Of a stretch of DNA of 35,215 nucleotides, positions 30,911-35,215 are shown in pieces (position 1 is the stretch's first letter; each line of letters opens with the position of its first letter). Source of the stretch: an uncultured Eubacterium sp. (GTDB lineage Bacteria > Bacillota > Clostridia > Lachnospirales > Lachnospiraceae); NCBI GenBank assembly GCA_900551945.1, contig URYE01000020.1, positions 1-35,215 on the forward strand, in the 5' to 3' direction. The translations under genes and the position numbers were made by a program. A model generated the notes under the pieces. That model saw only the letters and a list, made by a program, of their open reading frames with translations. It was not told the origin of the DNA and ran no database searches.

Positions 30911-32521
30911 ATGGCATTTAATATTTCAAATTTATTTAGTAATCTTAGTAATTCGCAGCTTAATACAACTGTAAATGAGAGTCAGAATGTCAATTCTAAT
31001 GGTCAGATTAATAATTCCAATAGCAGTACAGTTGCACAAAATAGCAAGGCTGTAATTGAAATGTTAAAAAGTATGCTTGAGGGTGATATTTTATCAGGAA
31101 CAGTTACTAATATTGAAAATGACAATGTGACATTACAGCTTGGCAATGGTGAAAAACTTTTAGCTCACCTTACTGACAATTCTTCAATACAGACAGGGCA
31201 AAATATGACATTTTTATTGGAAAATAATATGTCAGATACTATTGCGTTAAAGCCCCTTATGCAGGAATCACAGCAGTTATATATGATAAGTAATGCGTTA
31301 GAAGCCGCTAATTATCCAGCTACGAAGGAAAATGTAAATATCGTAAAAGAACTTATTAATATGAATATGCCCGTTGATGTTGATACTATAAGTGAAGCAA
31401 TTAAAAATGCAGTTCGTTTTCCAGACGCAGACATTAATACAATTGCAAATCTTATGAAGTTGGATATTCCTGTAACTCAGGAAAATATAGAGCAATTTGA
31501 AGCTTATAAAAGTTATGAGCATAGCATAATGGGAGAGATTAATAATTTCAGCTCAGATTTAAGTAGTGCTGTAAGTAATCTTATTTCTGAAAATGGCTAC
31601 GAAGACGGTCTTAACTTGTTAGAAAATACTATTAATTCGCTTTATAATAATAGTGTAAATAGTGAGGAGGCTTCACAATTAGAAAGTCAAGTAGCAAGTC
31701 AAGATATAAATACATTTATGGATAATAATGAGATAAATCAGCTTGCAACGAACATTTCGAATACTTTAGGAAATTCAGCAGAACAAATTGTAAATGATAT
31801 TAAAAATGGCAATATTTCAACTAAAGATGTATTAACAAGGCTTAATGGACTTCTTAGTGTAGCTGATAAAGAAGCAGTTTCCAATCTTATTAATTCAAAG
31901 GAATATTCTTGTCTTTTAAAGCAAATGACGGCTGAAACAATGATGATAACAGCGCAAAATGTTGCACAGCAAGATGGAATCAAAAATTTCTATAAAAGAC
32001 TTAAAAAAAGTGTTGATACGATTTCACAAAATGCTAAAGCAGCAGCGGCAGAGTCACCACTTGCAAAGAGTATGGGTGAGATAAAAAGTAACATTGATTT
32101 TATGAATGATTTGAATAAAAATATGACATTTGTTCAGATGCCTGTAAAATTTACTGAAAGTACGGGCAATGGTGATTTGTATGTATTTACTAATAAAAAG
32201 GCATTGCAGAATGGTGCAGATAAAATCAGTGCGTTACTACACCTTGATATGGATAATCTAGGCCCTATGGATATATATGTTAATTTGGCAGGGAAAAATG
32301 TATCTACTAACTTTTGCCTTGAAAGTGAAGAAATGCTTGATTTTGTATATGCTAACATAGATAAACTTAATGCAAGGCTTGAAGCTTTAGGTTATAATGC
32401 CGAATTTAAAATGAAGCTTTCAAAAGATAATGAAGAAAATGTTGATTTTGTTGACGATTTTATTAATAAGGATAATCCACCAATGAAGATATCTCAATAT
32501 GTTTTTGATATTAAGGCGTAA
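30911..32521 (+). CDS. FliK-like protein (YlqG position)
   Basis: A 536-residue protein. ATG 30911 fits ribosome site TGGAG at 30896-30900; a GTG at 30902 would be too close. The first 50 residues are Asn/Ser/Gln-rich. Residues about 50-120 have a small domain, GDILSGTVTNIENDNVTLQLGNGEKLLAHL. A long helical middle follows. The C-terminal part, about 395-490, contains MPVKFTESTGNGDLYVFTNK, LDMDNLGPMDIYVNLAGKNVSTNF and LEALGY, which resembles the hook-length-control FliK C-terminal domain. B. subtilis has a FliK-like gene, ylqG, at the same place after rnhB. It binds, in FliK proper, to the export switch FlhB, and here an FlhB-like protein is encoded next. No other flagellar gene is in the window. 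Confidence 0.75.
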   Translation: MAFNISNLFSNLSNSQLNTTVNESQNVNSNGQINNSNSSTVAQNSKAVIEMLKSMLEGDILSGTVTNIENDNVTLQLGNGEKLLAHLTDNSSIQTGQNMTFLLENNMSDTIALKPLMQESQQLYMISNALEAANYPATKENVNIVKELINMNMPVDVDTISEAIKNAVRFPDADINTIANLMKLDIPVTQENIEQFEAYKSYEHSIMGEINNFSSDLSSAVSNLISENGYEDGLNLLENTINSLYNNSVNSEEASQLESQVASQDINTFMDNNEINQLATNISNTLGNSAEQIVNDIKNGNISTKDVLTRLNGLLSVADKEAVSNLINSKEYSCLLKQMTAETMMITAQNVAQQDGIKNFYKRLKKSVDTISQNAKAAAAESPLAKSMGEIKSNIDFMNDLNKNMTFVQMPVKFTESTGNGDLYVFTNKKALQNGADKISALLHLDMDNLGPMDIYVNLAGKNVSTNFCLESEEMLDFVYANIDKLNARLEALGYNAEFKMKLSKDNEENVDFVDDFINKDNPPMKISQYVFDIKA

Positions 32522-32689
32522 GATTTTAATATTATCAAGTAGGTGGTTTGGATTTATTATATAAAGTTTTAATTGATGTGGTGTAGAATTTGTATTAATT
32601 GATTGTATAAAAAGACAAGTGAGAATATAGCAAAGTAACAATTGTTTATTTGGTAAATTAATGTTTATGTTTGTGAGAAGGATTTGTTT

Positions 32690-33028
32690 ATGAAAAGACA
32701 AGGAAATAAAAATATAAATGATTTTACATATACAAAGGAAGACGAAGAAAGGGACTTAAAAAGAAATAAAGTGTCAGTTGCTCTCCAATACAATCCCGGT
32801 GAACAAGCACCTAAAATAATAGCATCAGGTCGTGGGGCAATTGCTGAAAAGATTATTGAAAAAGCTAAAGAAGCAGATGTGCCACTTTATGAAGACAGCA
32901 AGCTTGCTAATACTTTGTCAAAGCTTGAAATAGGAGATATGATACCGCCTGAGCTTTATAATGTAGTTGCAGAAATTCTTGTATTTGTTGACGATTGCGA
33001 TAGAATTAAAGCAAAGTTAGGGCATTAA
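32690..33028 (+). CDS. FlhB C-terminal-domain protein (FhlB/YlqH type)
   Basis: A 112-residue protein equal to the cytoplasmic C-terminal part of the export-gate protein FlhB, without the membrane domain. ATG 32690 has AGAAGGA upstream; the TTG at 32684 is less likely. The core is VSVALQYNPGEQAPKIIASGRGAIAEKI (about 25-52), then DVPLYEDSKLANTLSKLEIGDMIPPELYNVVAEILVFV. The NPTH self-cleavage motif of FlhB should precede VSVAL, but the protein has DLKRNK there, so it begins about where the cleaved FlhB fragment begins. Known FlhB-like homologues of this size can partly replace that fragment. It is paired with the FliK-like gene. Confidence 0.88.
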   Translation: MKRQGNKNINDFTYTKEDEERDLKRNKVSVALQYNPGEQAPKIIASGRGAIAEKIIEKAKEADVPLYEDSKLANTLSKLEIGDMIPPELYNVVAEILVFVDDCDRIKAKLGH

Positions 33029-33106
33029 AAAGTTGTTTTGAAGCAAAATACAAAATTAAAGAGGGAGTGCATTAGTGAAAAATATATTGATGAGAAAGGA
33101 GAGCTT

Positions 33107-33448
33107 TTGAATAAAAGGGCAGTAGGTAAAATTGGGGAAAAGATGGCGAGGGAGTATCTTTTACAACAGGGATATTTTATTGTTAAGATGAATTATAATT
33201 GTAAAATAGGTGAAATAGACATAATTGCTTCAAAAAGAGATGTTATAGTATTCGTGGAAGTTAAGTATAGAAAAAATAGTTCTTTTGGAGTTTCATTTGA
33301 AGCTGTTGATAGAAAAAAGCAGTGTAAGATACGAAATGTAGCAGAATATTATATAACGTATGAACTTGAAAAAACAGATGTTAATTGTAGATTTGATGTT
33401 ATTGGAATAGATAATGGAAATATAACACATATTGAAAATGCGTTTTAA
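33107..33448 (+). CDS. YraN/UPF0102 nuclease-fold protein
   Basis: A 113-residue protein of UPF0102 (YraN), an endonuclease-like fold of unknown role. I prefer the TTG start at 33107: GAAAGGAGA (33094-33102) is a good ribosome site and the product begins MNKRAVGKIGEKMAREYLLQQGY, the normal start of this family. A longer in-frame TTG start at 33038 would add 23 atypical residues. The active-site pattern of restriction-endonuclease-like folds is present: GEIDIIASKRDVIVFVEVKYR (Glu, Asp, then Glu-x-Lys). It ends the conserved rbgA-rnhB-...-yraN cluster. Confidence 0.9.
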   Translation: MNKRAVGKIGEKMAREYLLQQGYFIVKMNYNCKIGEIDIIASKRDVIVFVEVKYRKNSSFGVSFEAVDRKKQCKIRNVAEYYITYELEKTDVNCRFDVIGIDNGNITHIENAF

Positions 33449-33456
33449 GAATATTT

Positions 33457-33489
33457 GTTACTGTTCACAGCTTAAGTGTGACTAGTAAC
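33457..33489 (+). other. Short hairpin between yraN and pgeF-like gene
   Basis: GTTACT (33457-33462) pairs with AGTAAC (33484-33489) and, inside it, CACA with TGTG. No T-run follows. It could be a weak terminator or leader structure; function is unknown. Confidence 0.35.
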
Positions 33490-33520
33490 GAATTAAAATA
33501 ATAGACGAAAGGGATTTGTT

Positions 33521-34414
33521 ATGAATTTAAAATATATTGATAATGAGAAGATTTATAGTAAGCTTTCTAAAGAAAATCTTCCCAATGTTACGAAAACAAC
33601 GAGATGTGTAATTAAGGATAATACGCCAATTATCAAGTTTACACCGTTTGAAGATATAGATTTTATAGAGCATGGCTTTTCGACAAGACTTGGTGGTTTT
33701 AGTAGTGGAATTTATAAGTCGATGAACCTTACCTTTAATATGGATGATAAGTCTGAAAATGTTTTAAAAAACTTTCAAAAAATGGCACAAGTACTTGATA
33801 CTACAGTTGACAATATGGTTTACTCAAAGCAGACTCATACAACTAATGTGTTAAAGGTGGATAGTAGTTATAGGGGAATGGGTATTGTAAAGGAAAGAAG
33901 TTTTGATAATATAGACGGACTTATAACTAATGAAGCTAATGTATGTCTTGTTACATCTTATGCCGATTGTGTGCCATTATTTTTTGTTGACAAGGTCAAT
34001 AAATGTATTGGCTCATCACATTCGGGTTGGCGTGGTACTGTTGGAAATATTGCTAAAAATACATTAGAGCTTATGAATAAAGAGTTTGGAACAAGACCAG
34101 AAGATGTAGTAACATTTATAGGCCCTAGTATATGTGAAGACTGTTATGAAGTTAGTAGTGATGTAATAGATGAGTATAAAAAGACATTTTCTAAAGAAGA
34201 ACTTGAAAATATTGTACACAATGGAAAAGAAGAAGGAAAGTATCAACTTAATCTTCAAATGGCAAATTACTACAATATGGTTAATTCAGGAGTAATCCCA
34301 AGTAATATAAGTATTTCTGACATATGCACTTGTTGTAATTCTGATGTGTTATTTTCGCATAGAGCTACACATGGAAAACGTGGAATATTATGTGGGTTTA
34401 TATACATTAAATAG
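33521..34414 (+). CDS. pgeF: Laccase-domain purine nucleoside phosphorylase / peptidoglycan-editing factor family
   Basis: A 297-residue protein of the multi-copper polyphenol-oxidase-like family (YfiH/YlmD/PgeF). Members have been shown to act on purine nucleosides or to correct wrong residues in peptidoglycan precursors. The zinc/active-site residues are seen as His in KQTHTTNV, Cys in SYADCVPLFF and His in SSHSGWRGT. Other signatures are HGFSTRLGGFSSGIYKSMNL, FIGPSICEDCYEV and the C-terminal CTCCNSDVLFSHRATHGKRG. The N-terminal 35 residues are an extension often seen in Clostridia. Ribosome site GAAAGGGA. The exact substrate here is not known, so the symbol is by family. Confidence 0.9.
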   Translation: MNLKYIDNEKIYSKLSKENLPNVTKTTRCVIKDNTPIIKFTPFEDIDFIEHGFSTRLGGFSSGIYKSMNLTFNMDDKSENVLKNFQKMAQVLDTTVDNMVYSKQTHTTNVLKVDSSYRGMGIVKERSFDNIDGLITNEANVCLVTSYADCVPLFFVDKVNKCIGSSHSGWRGTVGNIAKNTLELMNKEFGTRPEDVVTFIGPSICEDCYEVSSDVIDEYKKTFSKEELENIVHNGKEEGKYQLNLQMANYYNMVNSGVIPSNISISDICTCCNSDVLFSHRATHGKRGILCGFIYIK

Positions 34415-34471
34415 ATTTATTAGTTTTATATAACTAACACAATAAAATGTTAAGACTGGAGGTTAGTATAA

Positions 34472-35182
34472 ATGATGGAAACAAGTATGATGTATTATGA
34501 TAATTCTAAGGAGGAGAATGTAAAAGTAAAAGAGCCTGAACTTCAGAATAGTTTTGTAAATGAAATGCAGTTAGACCCTAAGTTTCAAGAGCTTATGATG
34601 ATGTATCGCTGTGCAATTAGGGAAGTACAGACTAAGATGGAGGTGCTTAATGATGAATTTCAGACAAGAAGAAAGCGCAATCCTATAGATACAATAAGGT
34701 CAAGAATAAAAAGCCCTTCAAGTATTTATGAAAAGCTTGAAAGGCGTGGCTTTGAAAAGTCATTAGCATCAATAATGAATAACCTTAATGACGTTGCTGG
34801 TGTAAGAGTTGTGTGTCCATTTATAAGTGATATTTATGAAGTTGCTAATATGCTCACATCGCAAGACGATATTGAAGTAATGGAGGTTAAGGACTATATT
34901 AAAAATCCTAAAGCTAATGGATATAGAAGTCTTCATTATGTTATTATTGTGCCAATTTATCTTTCTTCTGGTAAGGAGTATATGAAAGTGGAAGTTCAGA
35001 TTAGAACTATTGCAATGAATTTCTGGGCTAGTCTTGAACATCAAATGCACTATAAGCATTTTGATAACAACGAAATTCCTGACGTAGTATCTGAGCTTAC
35101 AAGATGTGCGGAAAATATTTATAATACCGATACACGCATGCAGGAAATCAGAGATAATATAATGCCTATGATACATAAATAA
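34472..35182 (+). CDS. Small alarmone synthetase ((p)ppGpp synthase, RelQ type)
   Basis: A 236-residue GTP pyrophosphokinase with only the synthetase domain; the HD hydrolase, TGS and ACT domains of long RelA/SpoT proteins are absent. It would make (p)ppGpp from ATP and GTP or GDP in the cytoplasm. The synthetase motifs are in IRSRIKSPSSIYEKLERRG, LNDVAGVRVVCPFISDIY (with the catalytic region), NPKANGYRSLHYVI and VEVQIRTIAMNFWASLEHQMHYK. Length and layout match RelQ/YjbM rather than RelP/YwaC, but the two cannot be told apart for certain here. Ribosome site TGGAGG before ATG 34472. After its stop another site, AGGAGG (35203-35208), shows that a further gene starts just outside the window. Confidence 0.92.
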   Translation: MMETSMMYYDNSKEENVKVKEPELQNSFVNEMQLDPKFQELMMMYRCAIREVQTKMEVLNDEFQTRRKRNPIDTIRSRIKSPSSIYEKLERRGFEKSLASIMNNLNDVAGVRVVCPFISDIYEVANMLTSQDDIEVMEVKDYIKNPKANGYRSLHYVIIVPIYLSSGKEYMKVEVQIRTIAMNFWASLEHQMHYKHFDNNEIPDVVSELTRCAENIYNTDTRMQEIRDNIMPMIHK

Positions 35183-35215
35183 GAATATTATTTTACATAA
35201 ATAGGAGGGTTTAAC

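Noticed and set aside
32762..32800. YNPG in the FlhB-like protein read as a degenerate NPTH cleavage site
   Set aside because: Alignment places NPTH before the VSVAL strand, while YNPG lies after it and matches the FlhB 'YDP' position.
1..35215. CRISPR array, tRNA, rRNA, prophage or defence island
   Set aside because: No regularly spaced direct repeats, no tRNA-like cloverleaf or CCA end, and no phage, integrase, transposase or defence gene was seen on either strand.

Overview
The window reads as chromosomal DNA of an AT-rich Gram-positive anaerobe of the Clostridia, most likely a Lachnospiraceae. The evidence is the Firmicutes order ylxM-ffh-rpsP-khpA-rimM ... rplS-lepB-rbgA-rnhB-(fliK-like)-(flhB-like)-yraN, the ScpA/ScpB pair, a SpoIID-type protein, a Firmicutes-type 6S RNA and AGGAGG ribosome sites. 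An intracellular pectin methylesterase and traces of a motility system (FliK-like and FlhB-like proteins, a chemotaxis-receptor remnant) would fit a pectin-using Lachnospira-like species. That genus-level guess is inference.

Layout. 1-1950: the 3' part of a VanZ-family gene, then a decayed patch where the start of a short-chain dehydrogenase is fused to a broken AraC-type regulator, then a 103-bp palindromic element. 1951-6300: an uncharacterised membrane protein, an OmpR/HisKA two-component pair, a set of inverted repeats and a lipoprotein. 6400-9144: pectin methylesterase (minus strand), a GNAT acetyltransferase and a CgeB-like glycosyltransferase. 9266-9850: 6S RNA with its own promoter and terminator, then a non-coding stretch of tandem hairpins. 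9850-13325: SpoIID-like and YihY-like genes, convergent, with a 182-bp palindrome between them. 13534-18070: scpA-scpB-M18 peptidase-prmA-rsmE. 18179-22984: cysteine desulfurase and ThiI (a sulfur relay for tRNA thiolation), with two inverted copies of one palindromic element on either side of thiI, then a histidine-less HPr paralogue on the minus strand and mtaB. 23013-33448: the protein-targeting, ribosome-maturation and signal-peptidase cluster. 33521-35182: pgeF-like laccase-domain enzyme and a small alarmone synthetase.

The main themes are RNA modification and ribosome biogenesis (PrmA, RsmE, ThiI, MtaB, RimM, RbgA, bS16, bL19), protein targeting (Ffh, YlxM, LepB) and chromosome segregation (ScpAB).

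The most notable observations are: (i) trmD, which normally sits between rimM and rplS, is absent and its place is taken by about 2 kb of unrelated small genes and a truncated chemotaxis receptor; (ii) at least three different palindromic, MITE-like families occur in 35 kb, including an inverted pair around thiI in which one copy is an internally deleted version of the other; (iii) a tandem-hairpin element follows the 6S RNA and would be miscalled as an 80-residue protein; (iv) a Crh-like HPr has lost the catalytic histidine but keeps the regulatory serine. I found no complete defence system, prophage, CRISPR array, tRNA or rRNA.
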